A stretch of DNA of 64,000 bases from Cedecea neteri NBRC 105707 = ATCC 33855 (GTDB lineage Bacteria > Pseudomonadota > Gammaproteobacteria > Enterobacterales > Enterobacteriaceae). The position numbers and the translations under genes are program-made. The notes beneath the pieces were generated by a model. It made no database searches. It was not told where the DNA came from and saw only the letters and a list, made by a program, of their open reading frames with translations. Positions 9,546 to 18,989 of this stretch are shown here, piece after piece; the first letter of the stretch is position 1, and each line of letters starts with the position of its first letter. The stretch is from NCBI RefSeq assembly GCF_001571265.1, contig NZ_BCTL01000001.1:99966-163965 (forward strand), written 5' to 3'.

Positions 9546-9583
9546 CCCCGCCGCCACTATAACGATAAATAACAGGATACTTT

Positions 9584-10831
9584 ATGACGACAAACGATGC
9601 CGTCCGTGAGGACGCTGCGCGTGGTTTTTGGCCGACGGTCAAAACCTTCCCGGCTACGGTGATTGCGCTGCTGTTTTTTACCTTGGTGATTCGCTTTAGC
9701 TATTTTATGGCCTGGCCGTTTATGACGGTGATCATGACCCGTAATTATCATCTTTCCCCCATCTCCGTGGGTGTGGCGATGACCAGCAGCGCGCTTCTGG
9801 CGGTGGTGCTGGGAATGTATGGCGGGCAACTGTCGGATAAATTAGGCCGCCGGGGCGTGCTTTCCCTGGGCTGCGCGCTGTCGTTTGTAGGGTATGCTCT
9901 GCTTGGGCTGGCAACGGGAATGGCGTTATTTATCATTGGTCTAATGATTGTTGGCGTCTGTTTTGCGTGGGTAGAACCGCCAACGCGTGCTCTAATGAGC
10001 GACTTGCTGGGCGATCGTCGCCGCCGCGCTCTGGCGCTGCAGATTCGTTATTATTTGGTGAATGTGGCGGCGGTTACCGGGCCGCTGGTTGGTATTGCGT
10101 TCGGGCTGACTTCGCAGAAAGGCACCTTCGTGATCACCGCCTTGAGCTATCTACCGCTGCTTATTTACACCTTGCTGTTTATTCCTGCCGGAAAGCTGGT
10201 GGCAAAGGAAAGTGAACAAAAAACCGGAGTCAGATTACGCGACGTTATGCTGATCATCGCCCGGGACAAACTGTTTGTCGCGGCGCTGCTGTGCAGCACG
10301 TTGTGCGCCGTGGTCTTCGTTCATTATGAGTCCGTGGTACCGCTTTATTTGCTGACGCTGGACGCAGAGGCCGCCGTAAAACTGATTACGCTGATTCTGG
10401 TGTCCAATGCCTGTACGGTGCTTATCGCCCAGCTTTTCCTGGTTCGTTTTCTGGCCCAGGTGAGTCTGCCTAACCGCATTTTGCTCGGGGGCGCTATCTT
10501 TGCGCTTTCGCAGCTATTGTTCTGGTCCGTACGCACGCCGGATGCGCTGGTGTGGGTGAGCGTGACGGTTATTTTCAGCATCGGCGAGGCAATCCTGATG
10601 CCGAACCTGAATATTCTGCTGGATCAGCTGGCGCCGGATGAGCATCGGGGCGCGTACCTGGGCGCATCGACCCTGACGACGTTAGGTATTGCGCTTGGGC
10701 CGTTAATTGGCGGCGTGATGCTGACCCTGACCGGTGCCGGCGTATTTTTGGGTACTATGCTGTTTAGCCTGCTGCTGTGCGCTATCATTTACGCCTGCAA
10801 ATCCGGCCTTAAACAACGACTACAAGAGTAA
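9584..10831 (+). CDS. MFS multidrug-type transporter
   Basis: Inner-membrane major facilitator of 415 residues with about twelve hydrophobic segments. The loop-2 signature GGQLSDKLGRRG (motif A, about residues 81-92) is intact, and the second half carries the weaker LDQLAPDEHRGAYLGAS equivalent. It resembles MdtH-type drug exporters more than sugar porters, but I cannot assign a substrate. A long N-terminal cytosolic stretch (about 20 residues) precedes TM1. It is followed 14 bp later by a GNAT acetyltransferase, so the two may be co-transcribed; an exporter plus acetyltransferase pair could act on the same toxic compound (inference). Confidence 0.82.
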   Translation: MTTNDAVREDAARGFWPTVKTFPATVIALLFFTLVIRFSYFMAWPFMTVIMTRNYHLSPISVGVAMTSSALLAVVLGMYGGQLSDKLGRRGVLSLGCALSFVGYALLGLATGMALFIIGLMIVGVCFAWVEPPTRALMSDLLGDRRRRALALQIRYYLVNVAAVTGPLVGIAFGLTSQKGTFVITALSYLPLLIYTLLFIPAGKLVAKESEQKTGVRLRDVMLIIARDKLFVAALLCSTLCAVVFVHYESVVPLYLLTLDAEAAVKLITLILVSNACTVLIAQLFLVRFLAQVSLPNRILLGGAIFALSQLLFWSVRTPDALVWVSVTVIFSIGEAILMPNLNILLDQLAPDEHRGAYLGASTLTTLGIALGPLIGGVMLTLTGAGVFLGTMLFSLLLCAIIYACKSGLKQRLQE

Positions 10832-10845
10832 TACTGAGCGGAGTC

Positions 10846-11379
10846 ATGATGATTACTGAAGCCCCACGTCTTGAAACGGAACGCCTTATCCTGCGCCACT
10901 TTACGCTGGACGACTATGAGGCGCTGGTTGCCTGTTGGTCTGACCCGGAGATGGTGAAGTTTATCGGCAGTGGAAAACCGCAGGATGGCGAGATGAGCTG
11001 GGCACGCCTGATGCGTTATATCGGTCACTGGCAGGCGCTGGGCTACGGTTACTGGGCGCTGTTTGAAAAACAGAGTGGGCGTTTCGTGGGGTCGTTTGGT
11101 TTCCAGGAAGTTAAACGGAATCTCACGCCGGCTTTGGAACACCCGGAGGCAGGCTGGTCGCTTATTCCTGCGGTACATGGTCAAGGCTATGCAGCGGAGG
11201 CACTCAGCGCAGTTTTGAACTGGGCGGATAACAATTTCAGCGGGCCGGTATGCTGCATTATTGATGACGATAATCAGCGTTCTATTGGCCTGGCAGAGCG
11301 CTTCGGCTTTACTTTCCAGCACTACGTTGAGTACCACGGGAAGCAAATACGAATGTTCCTTCGCCCGGACAATCGCTAA
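10846..11379 (+). CDS. GNAT-family N-acetyltransferase (RimJ/RimL-like)
   Basis: Acetyl-CoA-dependent N-acetyltransferase of 177 residues. The N-terminus LETERLILRHFTLDDYEAL is the RimJ/RimL-type start. The acetyl-CoA pyrophosphate loop is HGQGYAAEAL within GWSLIPAVHGQGYA (about 103-120), and the C-terminal part has SIGLAERFGFTF. The acceptor substrate is unknown. Two adjacent ATGs (10846, 10849) follow a GAGCGGAG ribosome site. It lies 14 bp after the MFS gene. Such genes may acetylate ribosomal proteins, antibiotics or metabolites; nothing here decides. Confidence 0.82.
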   Translation: MMITEAPRLETERLILRHFTLDDYEALVACWSDPEMVKFIGSGKPQDGEMSWARLMRYIGHWQALGYGYWALFEKQSGRFVGSFGFQEVKRNLTPALEHPEAGWSLIPAVHGQGYAAEALSAVLNWADNNFSGPVCCIIDDDNQRSIGLAERFGFTFQHYVEYHGKQIRMFLRPDNR

Positions 11380-11395
11380 TCACGCCTGGCCCTGC

Positions 11396-11587
11396 TCAGA
11401 AGTCGCTGTACTCCTGGGCAGGCCGCCAGAATCCATCGATAAACTCTTCTACCGGGTAACATCCACCGTGGCGCATACGCTGCTCACTCATTGCGCTCAG
11501 GCACTGGCGCTCGCTGGTAAATACCTCAAGCACCAAATCGTCGCAGCCGCCGTCCAGGTAACAAACAAATAAAACCAAAGCAAACAT
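11396..11587 (-). CDS. yebW: YebW, small conserved protein
   Basis: 63-residue protein clearly homologous and equal in length to E. coli YebW (MFALVLFVCYLDGGC start, FIDGFWRPAQEY end). The N-terminus is hydrophobic and could be a signal or anchor. Four cysteines are spread through the protein, and pairing is possible. Function unknown. It is convergent with the GNAT gene (16 bp between the stops), so the accessory block ends exactly at this core gene. Confidence 0.9.
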   Translation of the reverse strand: MFALVLFVCYLDGGCDDLVLEVFTSERQCLSAMSEQRMRHGGCYPVEEFIDGFWRPAQEYSDF

Positions 11588-11754
11588 TAGCGCCTCAGAA
11601 CCGCTTCGTTTGGTTTAAGTGTAGGGGAGCGAAAGGGAGTGGGGGAAATAATTAATCCGTCTCGTGGACGGAGAAAGTACGGGCAAAAATCATTGATTTA
11701 AAAACTGCACCTGGGTCTAACAAAAGCAATGAATGATTTTCTCTGGTCTACTCC

Positions 11755-11786
11755 AAACAGCTGAAAACCACGTTTTTCGGCTGTTT
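11755..11786 (-). terminator. Hairpin downstream of yebV
   Basis: Long imperfect stem AAACAGCTGAAAA/TTTTCGGCTGTTT (12 of 13 paired, 6-nt loop). On the minus strand it lies just past yebV and a second hairpin (AACCCGTC/GACGGGTT, about 11798-11817). It may end yebV transcription, though neither has a classical T-run. The gap 11588-11827 holds these hairpins and CCGTCTCGTGGACGG (11658-11672); I see no gene in it. Confidence 0.45.
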
Positions 11787-11827
11787 GTCATCTATATAAC
11801 CCGTCTCAGGGACGGGTTCATCTTGAA

Positions 11828-12067
11828 TTATGCAAGGCGCATAACCCAGGCATCGCGCTGGCGATCGTAGTGTTGCAGGTAAAGTACGGAATGTTCGCCG
11901 TCCAGCACGGCGGGAATAGAGGTTGCACCATCCCACGCATCCAGCTGCATGCACAGGTCAGGGTCGGACTTACAGGGGATGCTTAACGTTCGATCCCCCT
12001 GTTGTTCACCGTGTAATTCGGCATCATCGATCTCGAAGATGCCGATCCGGACGTTGGTTTTTGTCAT
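11828..12067 (-). CDS. yebV: YebV, small conserved protein
   Basis: 79-residue soluble protein highly similar to E. coli YebV: MTKTNVRIG start, TIPCKSDPDLCMQLDAWD-type centre, DAWVMRLA end. Function unknown. It has two conserved cysteines (PCKSDPDLC). A GGAG ribosome site lies 7 nt before the ATG. It lies 105 bp downstream of rsmF on the same strand. Confidence 0.92.
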   Translation of the reverse strand: MTKTNVRIGIFEIDDAELHGEQQGDRTLSIPCKSDPDLCMQLDAWDGATSIPAVLDGEHSVLYLQHYDRQRDAWVMRLA

Positions 12068-12172
12068 CTTTGGCTCCTTGTTATCTGCGGCGGGTGGTAT
12101 GACCAGTCGATCACCCCAATTTCAGCGTAGTCAAGGCAGCACAAATAGCCAACTTAAAAAGTGCTTATTTTT

Positions 12173-13621
12173 TTAGCCAGCCTGCGGTGCGGCGAAAAGC
12201 TTGCCGTCGCGCACCAACTCCCTTGGGTAGCTGTTTTTCAGGCGCGAGCCAACTTTACGGGCCAGGCCAAGCGGTTGCCCCTGGAAAGTGACAACAACCT
12301 CATCACGTGACGGTGTCACTTCTGGATAGATATCCCGGCCACGATACCACTCTTCGGCTTCAGCTTCGCTCAGCGGGAAACAAAGCGGGTTGTCACTTTT
12401 TACCAGCGCAATTGTGGCTTCATGCTGCCAGCGGAAGCCTTTGTTATGCTGTTCGGCAAGCTTCAGGCCAATGCGAGAAAAACGTACTTTGCCGATAAGC
12501 GGCTCAATATCGGTCGGAAATAGCCAAATCTCTTTATCGCGCTGCCACAGACGGAGCTCATCGCCCCAGGTAAGACCCGATTTCGCCGCCGCGGCGGTCA
12601 CTTCGGCTGCGGCTTTGCCTTTCATCGGCGCGAAGGGGAATTTCCCTAATTTATAGCTTGGGGCCGGCAGCGGCGCTATAGAGGCCGTTTTGCGCAAGCG
12701 TGCAACGAAAAAGCCTTCACAGTCGTAAATCTGCGGGAAGACGTGCAGGAAACCTTCCGGCGTCAGCGCTCGCGTGGCCTCCGGGAAGAGGTCGCTGAGG
12801 GGCGCAATTTCCACCGCGTCCGGCCAGGTATCCAGCAGCCACTGGCAGATTTCCTGATTTTCCTGGCGATTCAGCGTGCAGGTGGAGTAGACCAGGGTGC
12901 CGCCAGGGCGAAGGGCGTGAAAAGCGCTTTCGATCAGTTCACGCTGGGTATTGGCTATCTCAGCCGTGCTTTCAGGGGACCAGTTGCGCAGCGCATCGGG
13001 ATCTTTTCGCACAACGCCTTCACCGGAGCAGGGTGCATCCAGCAGAATGGCGTCGAAGGATTCAGGCAGAGCGGCACCGAATACGCGGCCATCAAAATGC
13101 GTCAGCGCAACGTTGCTGATGCCGCAGCGGCTGATGTTTGCATGCAGGACTTTTACCCGGCTGGCAGAATATTCATTGGCAAGAATTGCGCCGGTGTTAT
13201 TCATACGGGCGGCAATTTGGGTCGTTTTTGAGCCCGGTGCGGCGGCGACGTCCATCACGCGCTGAGGCTGGTTACCGTCGGCAAACAGGGCGGCAACGGG
13301 CAGCATCGAACTGGCTTCCTGAATATAGAACAGGCCGCTCAGATGCTCTGCGTTACTGCCCAGCGGCAGGGTTTCTTCATCTTCACGTTCAATCCAGAAA
13401 CCCTCTTCACACCACGGCACCGGCGTTAAGCGCCAGTGATAAGGCGCAACGAGCGTCAGAAAGTCAGCCACGGATATCTTCAGCGTATTGACGCGCAGGC
13501 TGCGGCGCAGCGGCATCTGGCAGTATTCGATAAAGCTATCCAGCGTCTGGTCTGCGGGAAGCGCATCGCGAATCGCGTCGAGAAAAGGTTGCGGAAGATA
13601 AACGGCAGTAGATTGAGCCAT
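12173..13621 (-). CDS. rsmF: 16S rRNA (cytosine-1407-C5) methyltransferase RsmF
   Basis: SAM-dependent m5C methyltransferase of 482 residues that modifies C1407 of 16S rRNA in the 30S subunit. The NOL1/NOP2/Sun core has the SAM loop [15 protein letters not shown] (124-138), the motif IV cysteine in [10 protein letters not shown] (C198) and the motif VI nucleophile in [13 protein letters not shown] (C248). The C-terminal part is the RsmF-specific PUA-like extension. The ATG at 13621 begins [11 protein letters not shown] strong hairpin lies immediately upstream, so it is read from its own promoter or by read-through from letAB. Confidence 0.95.
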   Translation of the reverse strand: MAQSTAVYLPQPFLDAIRDALPADQTLDSFIEYCQMPLRRSLRVNTLKISVADFLTLVAPYHWRLTPVPWCEEGFWIEREDEETLPLGSNAEHLSGLFYIQEASSMLPVAALFADGNQPQRVMDVAAAPGSKTTQIAARMNNTGAILANEYSASRVKVLHANISRCGISNVALTHFDGRVFGAALPESFDAILLDAPCSGEGVVRKDPDALRNWSPESTAEIANTQRELIESAFHALRPGGTLVYSTCTLNRQENQEICQWLLDTWPDAVEIAPLSDLFPEATRALTPEGFLHVFPQIYDCEGFFVARLRKTASIAPLPAPSYKLGKFPFAPMKGKAAAEVTAAAAKSGLTWGDELRLWQRDKEIWLFPTDIEPLIGKVRFSRIGLKLAEQHNKGFRWQHEATIALVKSDNPLCFPLSEAEAEEWYRGRDIYPEVTPSRDEVVVTFQGQPLGLARKVGSRLKNSYPRELVRDGKLFAAPQAG

Positions 13622-13623
13622 GA

Positions 13624-13651
13624 AAAACGCCCCTGAAAAAATGAAGGGGCG
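13624..13651 (-). terminator. Terminator of letAB
   Basis: On the minus strand, GCCCCT/AGGGGC (stem halves 13645-13650 and 13629-13634, loop of 10) is followed by GTTTTTC (complement of 13623-13628). It sits between the letB stop and the rsmF ATG; its T-run ends 2 bp before that ATG. Confidence 0.7.
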
Positions 13652-13699
13652 CAGTTTAGCACGGAATTGCCCGAGCGACGTACCGCCCGGGCTTATGGT

Positions 13700-16333
13700 T
13701 TAGCGTGGCAGGGCGGTTCCCCACTGGCGCCACTCTTTCGGTTCGCTTTCCAGCAGCAGGAAGTGCTTCCCGGCTTCGGCCTTCGGCGAGAGCGGGATCC
13801 CCGGCGGGGTCGCAAAGGCAATACCCCCGCGAATAAACTGGTTAAAGGTGCCGGTTTTCACCACGCCGCCGGTTAAGCCAAAGTCCAGGCTATAGCCGGA
13901 AGCCAGCCAGAAGACGGAGTTGTCCCGGACCAGATGCTGGTAACGCTTACTTATGCGCAGGCCAACCATTACGCGGTCAGAGAGATTGCCCAGCGTCATG
14001 CCCGTGACCGTGCCAACTTCAATGCCACGGAAGAGTACCGGCGTGCCGATGCTGAGCGAACCGGCTTCAGGCACTTCCAGCACGATGTTGAGCCCGTCGG
14101 AGTAACGGGAATCGGTAATGGACGCTTCCTGCAGCTCGAAGTCGCGGCGCGGGTCGCCTCTGCCAGGCTCAACGTTGATGTATGGCTGGAGGAGGGTATC
14201 GAGATGATCGACGCCTGCCGCGGAGATCTGCGGTGTGACAACGGAGAAGCGGGTGCCGACGCGAGCGAAGGTGGAAACATACTCAGGGTAAAGCACCGCT
14301 TTCGCTTCCACTTCGTTACGCGATTGAGTCAGATTCAGTGATTCAAGCTGGCCAATATCGATACCTAAGTAGCGGATTGGCATGCCTGCTGAAAGTTTCC
14401 CGGCATCAAACGTGTGCAGCGTTATCTGGCTGCCTACGGCCCGCGCTGCGGTTTCTGAAGCATAAAGCACGCGTTTTTCGCCTTTCACCTGGCCCACGCT
14501 CGCGCCGCTCATATTGTCAAAGCTAATGGCCCCTTTGAGTGCACGAGAGAGCGGGGAGGCCTGAACCGTCAGTCCGCTGCCGTTGAGCTGAACTTTCGCA
14601 CCACCTTCAGCCCAAAATACGGTGTTTGGCGTCAGTAGCTTGCGATATTCGGGCTTGATGTGAACATCAATATCAAAGTTCTCGGCGCGAGGGCGGATGG
14701 TGATTATCTCCCCCACCTGGAATTTGCGGTACAGCACCACGGAGCCTGTCTGGATATCAGGCAGGCTGGATGCCGTCAGCGTCAGCGTGGTGGTCGGGAT
14801 GTCGCTCAGGCTGTTTTCAATCGCTTTTTCCATGTTGGCGTAAAGTGGGTAGCTGCTTTTCATCTCGCCTTTGCTACCCGGCAGCACGCGAATACCGCCG
14901 TTTACCCATTCGTTAGCGCTGGCGCCCAGGAACTCAACGCCGTCCATGCCGAGCTTGACGTCAATGCGGCTGTTAACCACGAATTTGCTGTCGCCCTGCA
15001 GCAGATGGCGGTATTGCGGTTCAATGGCGGCGGAGAACGTGACGCCTTTGGCCGACAGTGCCCGCTCGACCACCTGGCCGATTTGTATCCCGTGCAGGAT
15101 GATGGGCTGCCCGGCATCAATGCCGTAGCTTTCAGGTGCCGTCAGCGAAAGCGTGAGTACATTTGGCTGCTGCAGCGGCGTTTGGTCGCTGGAGACCACG
15201 GTGAAGCGATCCTGCGGCTCGCCGTCACCCGGCACAAGTTCAAAGGTGCTGCCCGTCAGTAAAGTACTGATGCTCGGATTATCCAGCGAGATTTTAGGAC
15301 TGCGGAGTTCGATCCGCGTACCGCTGCGCATCAGGCTAACTACGCCGGGATCAACGGTCATTTCGCCGGTGACGGCACCGCCCGGATTAAGGTTTAACTT
15401 GGTCAGAGAACCGACTTCCAGCCCCTGGTACATCAACTTCGTTGACCCTGCTTTTAGGCCATCCCCGCTCGGGAGGTCGAGGTTAATGATGACGCCGCGC
15501 TGGCTGTGCGCCAGGTCTTCGTAAAGGCCGAATTCATCATCCGCTTTGGCCGGTTCTGAGTTGTCAGGAGAGTCGAACGCAATCGCGCCATTGACCAGGG
15601 CCGCAAGGCTTTCTAGCTGAACTTTAGCGCCACTCAGGCCAACATCGGCCTTCACTCCGGATACATTCCAGAAACGGCTGCCTTTTTTCACCAGGCTGGT
15701 AAAGCGGCGATCGATAAGCACGTCGACAGTGACGCCCTGCTTGTTCTTATTGATGGCATAGTCATACACGCGGCCAACCGGAATTTTGCGGAAATAGACC
15801 AGCGACCCGCTGTTAAGGGAGCCTAAATCCGGGGCATGCAGGTGAATCATCAGTTCACCGTTATCAAGGCGATATTTAGGCTGGGTATCGAGGGCGGTAA
15901 AATGGTCTCGCGGTTCGCCTTTACCTGGCATCATGCCTATATAGTTCCCGCCAACCAGGGCATCAAGTCCGGATACGCCAGCAAGGGAGGCCTTCGGCGT
16001 CACCAGCCAGAACTGTGTGTCTTCCCGCAGCGCATCCTTCATATCGCTTTTGATACTGACTTTGACTTCGATTTTACGCAGGTCATCGCTCAGGCTGATG
16101 TTTTGCACGGTACCCACTTCAACGCCCTGGTAGCGCACGGGGGTGCGGCCAGCGACTATCCCGTCGGCGGAGATAAAGTCGATGGTCACGGTATTGCCGC
16201 GCTCCTGGTAAGTCGTCCAGATCAGCCAGCCGGCAATCAGTAACGCAATTACAGGTAATAACCAGAAAGGAGAGATCCGGCGTTTCGTTTTAATTCGCGC
16301 TTCAGTCGGTGAAGCGGGCGTTTCCTGACTCAT
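13700..16333 (-). CDS. letB: LetB (YebT), periplasm-spanning MCE lipid-transport tube
   Basis: 877-residue protein anchored in the inner membrane by one N-terminal segment ([18 protein letters not shown], about 21-38) and built from seven successive MCE domains. Repeats such as [58 protein letters not shown] and [14 protein letters not shown] mark individual domains. In E. coli, LetB hexamers form a tunnel between the inner and outer membranes for lipid movement. The length equals E. coli LetB when the start is at 16333 (MSQETPAS); a longer start at 16375 would add 14 residues. Its start lies inside the 3' end of letA (32-bp overlap). Confidence 0.96.
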   Translation of the reverse strand: MSQETPASPTEARIKTKRRISPFWLLPVIALLIAGWLIWTTYQERGNTVTIDFISADGIVAGRTPVRYQGVEVGTVQNISLSDDLRKIEVKVSIKSDMKDALREDTQFWLVTPKASLAGVSGLDALVGGNYIGMMPGKGEPRDHFTALDTQPKYRLDNGELMIHLHAPDLGSLNSGSLVYFRKIPVGRVYDYAINKNKQGVTVDVLIDRRFTSLVKKGSRFWNVSGVKADVGLSGAKVQLESLAALVNGAIAFDSPDNSEPAKADDEFGLYEDLAHSQRGVIINLDLPSGDGLKAGSTKLMYQGLEVGSLTKLNLNPGGAVTGEMTVDPGVVSLMRSGTRIELRSPKISLDNPSISTLLTGSTFELVPGDGEPQDRFTVVSSDQTPLQQPNVLTLSLTAPESYGIDAGQPIILHGIQIGQVVERALSAKGVTFSAAIEPQYRHLLQGDSKFVVNSRIDVKLGMDGVEFLGASANEWVNGGIRVLPGSKGEMKSSYPLYANMEKAIENSLSDIPTTTLTLTASSLPDIQTGSVVLYRKFQVGEIITIRPRAENFDIDVHIKPEYRKLLTPNTVFWAEGGAKVQLNGSGLTVQASPLSRALKGAISFDNMSGASVGQVKGEKRVLYASETAARAVGSQITLHTFDAGKLSAGMPIRYLGIDIGQLESLNLTQSRNEVEAKAVLYPEYVSTFARVGTRFSVVTPQISAAGVDHLDTLLQPYINVEPGRGDPRRDFELQEASITDSRYSDGLNIVLEVPEAGSLSIGTPVLFRGIEVGTVTGMTLGNLSDRVMVGLRISKRYQHLVRDNSVFWLASGYSLDFGLTGGVVKTGTFNQFIRGGIAFATPPGIPLSPKAEAGKHFLLLESEPKEWRQWGTALPR

Positions 16334-17546
16334 GTGCGTCCCAAAGTAGTCGGCTATCCAGCCATTCGACGGCAAGAATAGTTAATATAACCGCCGCGCC
16401 AAAGAAGACCGCGGCGGGACCCATCGTAAATGCTAACAGCTGGTCACGGTTAACCAGTGACATCATCAAAGCGATGACAAACAGATCGAGCATAGACCAG
16501 CGGCCAATCCAGGTGACAAAGCGCAGCAATAATATGCGGGTGCGTAGCCCTTGCTGGCATTTGAAATGAATGCTTATCAGTAGCGTAATCAATACAATAA
16601 CTTTAGTAAACGGCACCAGGATACTGGCAATAAATACCACGGCGGCAACGGCGATATTGCTGTGTGCCAGAGAGATAATGCCCGACATGATGGTGTCTTC
16701 CTGGCGGGCGCCGTTCACATAGATAATGGAAATAGGCAGCAGGTTTGCCGGCAGCAGAAAGACCAGAGAAGCAATCAGCGCTGCCCAGGATTTTTGTAAG
16801 CTTTGCTTACGGCGATGGTACAGCGGCACGTGGCATCGAGGGCAGCGGCCTCGCTCGTCCGGCACACCGGTGAAATGACAGCCCAGGCAAACTCGCAGTT
16901 GGGCGTTAAAGGCACGCGGCGGGCGCTGAGGGTAAAAACGCTCCCAAAGCTGCTCAATATTCAGGTGGATCATGGTCAACAGACTTAGGATCACCAGCGC
17001 GATAAAAGCGATCAGTCCGGGACCTGGCTGTATAAACGCGTACTCGCGAACTTTAATGCAGGCCACGCCAATCCCCACCAGATAGATATCCAGCATCACC
17101 CACTCTTTAAGCTTATCCAGCATCAGCAGCACCGGGCGAAGGTTCATCCCGAGAATGTTGCCAAAGCAGAGGTAGGCAATAGCCGCGACCAGCGTGGCCG
17201 GCGCGCCTACCACGCAAAAGAGCACTACGGCAGCGGTGAGCACGTCCCCCTGACTTGCCATCTGCCAAATCCCCTGCATCACATTGGCATCAATACTTGA
17301 GCCCAGCAGATAAATGCGAAGCAGCGGATCGGAAAAGGCGACGGGCATGAGCACCAGCATCGCCACGGCCATTGCTCCCAGGCGCGTCAATGACCAGTCG
17401 CGACCGTGGTGTACTCGTGCATCGCAGCAGGGACAGTAGGCACTTTGTGTCGATTTAACCTGGGGCAGAGAGAAAAGGGTATCGCATTGGGGACAACGCT
17501 GATAACGTGCCTGAGGCAATTCCTGACTGATGGCGTGTATTTTCAT
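16302..17546 (-). CDS. letA: LetA (YebS), inner-membrane partner of LetB
   Basis: Polytopic inner-membrane protein of 414 residues (PqiA family), the partner of LetB in lipid trafficking. Two PqiA modules are visible, each introduced by a zinc-ribbon-like cysteine cluster: CPQC/CPCC near residues 18-42 and CLGC/CPRC near residues 218-240. Each is followed by about four hydrophobic segments (for example [15 protein letters not shown] and [20 protein letters not shown]). letB overlaps its end by 32 bp, indicating coupled translation. It is divergent from msrC across 146 bp. Confidence 0.95.
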   Translation of the reverse strand: MKIHAISQELPQARYQRCPQCDTLFSLPQVKSTQSAYCPCCDARVHHGRDWSLTRLGAMAVAMLVLMPVAFSDPLLRIYLLGSSIDANVMQGIWQMASQGDVLTAAVVLFCVVGAPATLVAAIAYLCFGNILGMNLRPVLLMLDKLKEWVMLDIYLVGIGVACIKVREYAFIQPGPGLIAFIALVILSLLTMIHLNIEQLWERFYPQRPPRAFNAQLRVCLGCHFTGVPDERGRCPRCHVPLYHRRKQSLQKSWAALIASLVFLLPANLLPISIIYVNGARQEDTIMSGIISLAHSNIAVAAVVFIASILVPFTKVIVLITLLISIHFKCQQGLRTRILLLRFVTWIGRWSMLDLFVIALMMSLVNRDQLLAFTMGPAAVFFGAAVILTILAVEWLDSRLLWDAHESGNARFTD

Positions 17547-17692
17547 TGTGCGTCGTAAGCCGGGAGCGTTGTTATCTGAATAATGTATTTAGCCTATCGT
17601 AATTCATAAAATGATACACCTTGTGGCACCGTGCATTTAATGCTTATTTTAGTATGCTACAAAGTAAAGCAAGACAACATAACGGTTATTTA

Positions 17693-18181
17693 ATGAACAA
17701 AGAACAATTTTACGCGGATTTGAATCGCGATTTTAGTGCATTAATGGCAGGTGAAACCAGTTTCCTCGCAACGCTGGCGAACACCAGTGCTTTGCTCTTT
17801 GAGCGCCTTGACGGCGTCAACTGGGCAGGATTCTACCTTCTTGAAGCCCAAACGCTAGTTCTGGGGCCCTTCCAGGGCAAAATTGCCTGCGTAAGAATCC
17901 CCGTCGGCAAGGGTGTGTGCGGTACCGCTGTCGCAACGGGCACCATTCAACGCGTCGAAGATGTGCACGCTTTTGATGGGCACATTGCCTGCGATGCGGC
18001 CAGCAATTCGGAAATTGTGCTGCCGCTGACGGTGGATGGCCAGACAATTGGCGTCCTGGATATCGACAGCACCGAGTATGGCCGTTTTTCAGAAGAAGAC
18101 GAAATGGGTTTAAAAACCTTGGTTTCGCGGCTTTCAGACGTGCTTAGCGGCACTGATTTTAAAAAATTCTTCCCTCGATAG
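17693..18181 (+). CDS. msrC: Free methionine-(R)-sulfoxide reductase
   Basis: Cytosolic GAF-domain enzyme (162 residues from 17693) that reduces free Met-(R)-sulfoxide. Cysteines C66, C76 and C100 correspond to the Cys84/94/118 trio described in E. coli MsrC using a longer start. The segments WAGFYLL, GPFQGKIACVRIPVGKGVCGTA and CDAASNSEIVLPL are diagnostic. The gene could be read from 17621 (24 more residues); I prefer 17693, where the conserved GAF domain begins. It is divergent from letA. Confidence 0.93.
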   Translation: MNKEQFYADLNRDFSALMAGETSFLATLANTSALLFERLDGVNWAGFYLLEAQTLVLGPFQGKIACVRIPVGKGVCGTAVATGTIQRVEDVHAFDGHIACDAASNSEIVLPLTVDGQTIGVLDIDSTEYGRFSEEDEMGLKTLVSRLSDVLSGTDFKKFFPR

Positions 18182-18285
18182 CATGATAAGCAACGGATAA
18201 CGTGGCATTTAGCGATGGCGTCATTATAATGTCGCCTGTTCATGCCTGCGACTTATTGGCAATTCCGTTGTAATCAGGAAATTTC

Positions 18286-18969
18286 ATGGAAAATCAACCT
18301 AAGTTGAATAGCAGTAAAGAAGTTATCGCATTTTTGGCCGAGCGTTTCCCTCAATGTTTTAGCGCTGAAGGTGAAGCTCGTCCGTTGAAGATTGGTATCT
18401 TCCAGGATTTAGTCTCTCGTGTTGAAGGCGAAATGAGCCTCAGCAAAACGCAGCTTCGTTCAGCGTTACGTCTTTATACGTCAAGCTGGCGCTACCTGTA
18501 CGGCATCAAAGCTGGCGCGACTCGCGTCGACCTTGATGGTAATCCTTGCGGTGAGCTGGACGAACAGCATGTAGAACATGCTCGTCAGCAGTTGGAAGAA
18601 GCTAAGGCCCGCGTTCAGGCGCAGCGCGCTGAGCAGCAGGCGAAGAAACGTGAAGCGGCCGCAGCCGCAGGCGTCACGGAGGAGGCTCCACGTCGCGAAC
18701 GTAAACCTCGCCCGGCCGCAGCACCGCGTCGTAAAGAAGGGGCAGAGCGTAAACCTCGCGCTGAGAAACCGGCACCTAAGGCACCTCGTGAAGAGCGTCG
18801 TACACCGGTGACCGATATTGCTGCTCTGCAGGTTGGACAGGCCATTAAAGTCAAAGCCGGTAACAACGCAATGGATGCTACCGTACTGGAAATTACCAAA
18901 GATGGCGTCCGTGTACAGCTGACTTCTGGTATGGCAATGATCGTACGCGCAGAACACTTGCAGTTCTGA
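18286..18969 (+). CDS. proQ: RNA chaperone ProQ
   Basis: FinO-domain RNA-binding protein of 227 residues; a global sRNA/mRNA chaperone first known for effects on ProP activity. The N-terminal FinO domain (about 1-119) includes [13 protein letters not shown] and [24 protein letters not shown] long basic Ala/Arg/Lys/Pro linker (about 120-175) follows, then a C-terminal Tudor/KOW-like domain ([30 protein letters not shown]). The gene is 20 bp upstream of prc, as in E. coli, and is likely co-transcribed with it. Confidence 0.96.
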   Translation: MENQPKLNSSKEVIAFLAERFPQCFSAEGEARPLKIGIFQDLVSRVEGEMSLSKTQLRSALRLYTSSWRYLYGIKAGATRVDLDGNPCGELDEQHVEHARQQLEEAKARVQAQRAEQQAKKREAAAAAGVTEEAPRRERKPRPAAAPRRKEGAERKPRAEKPAPKAPREERRTPVTDIAALQVGQAIKVKAGNNAMDATVLEITKDGVRVQLTSGMAMIVRAEHLQF

Positions 18970-18989
18970 AACGGAGGCCTGACTCAGGC

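Noticed and set aside
14660..15262. 200-codon open frame antisense to letB
   Set aside because: Inside letB, with no initiation signals; letB is intact at its family length.
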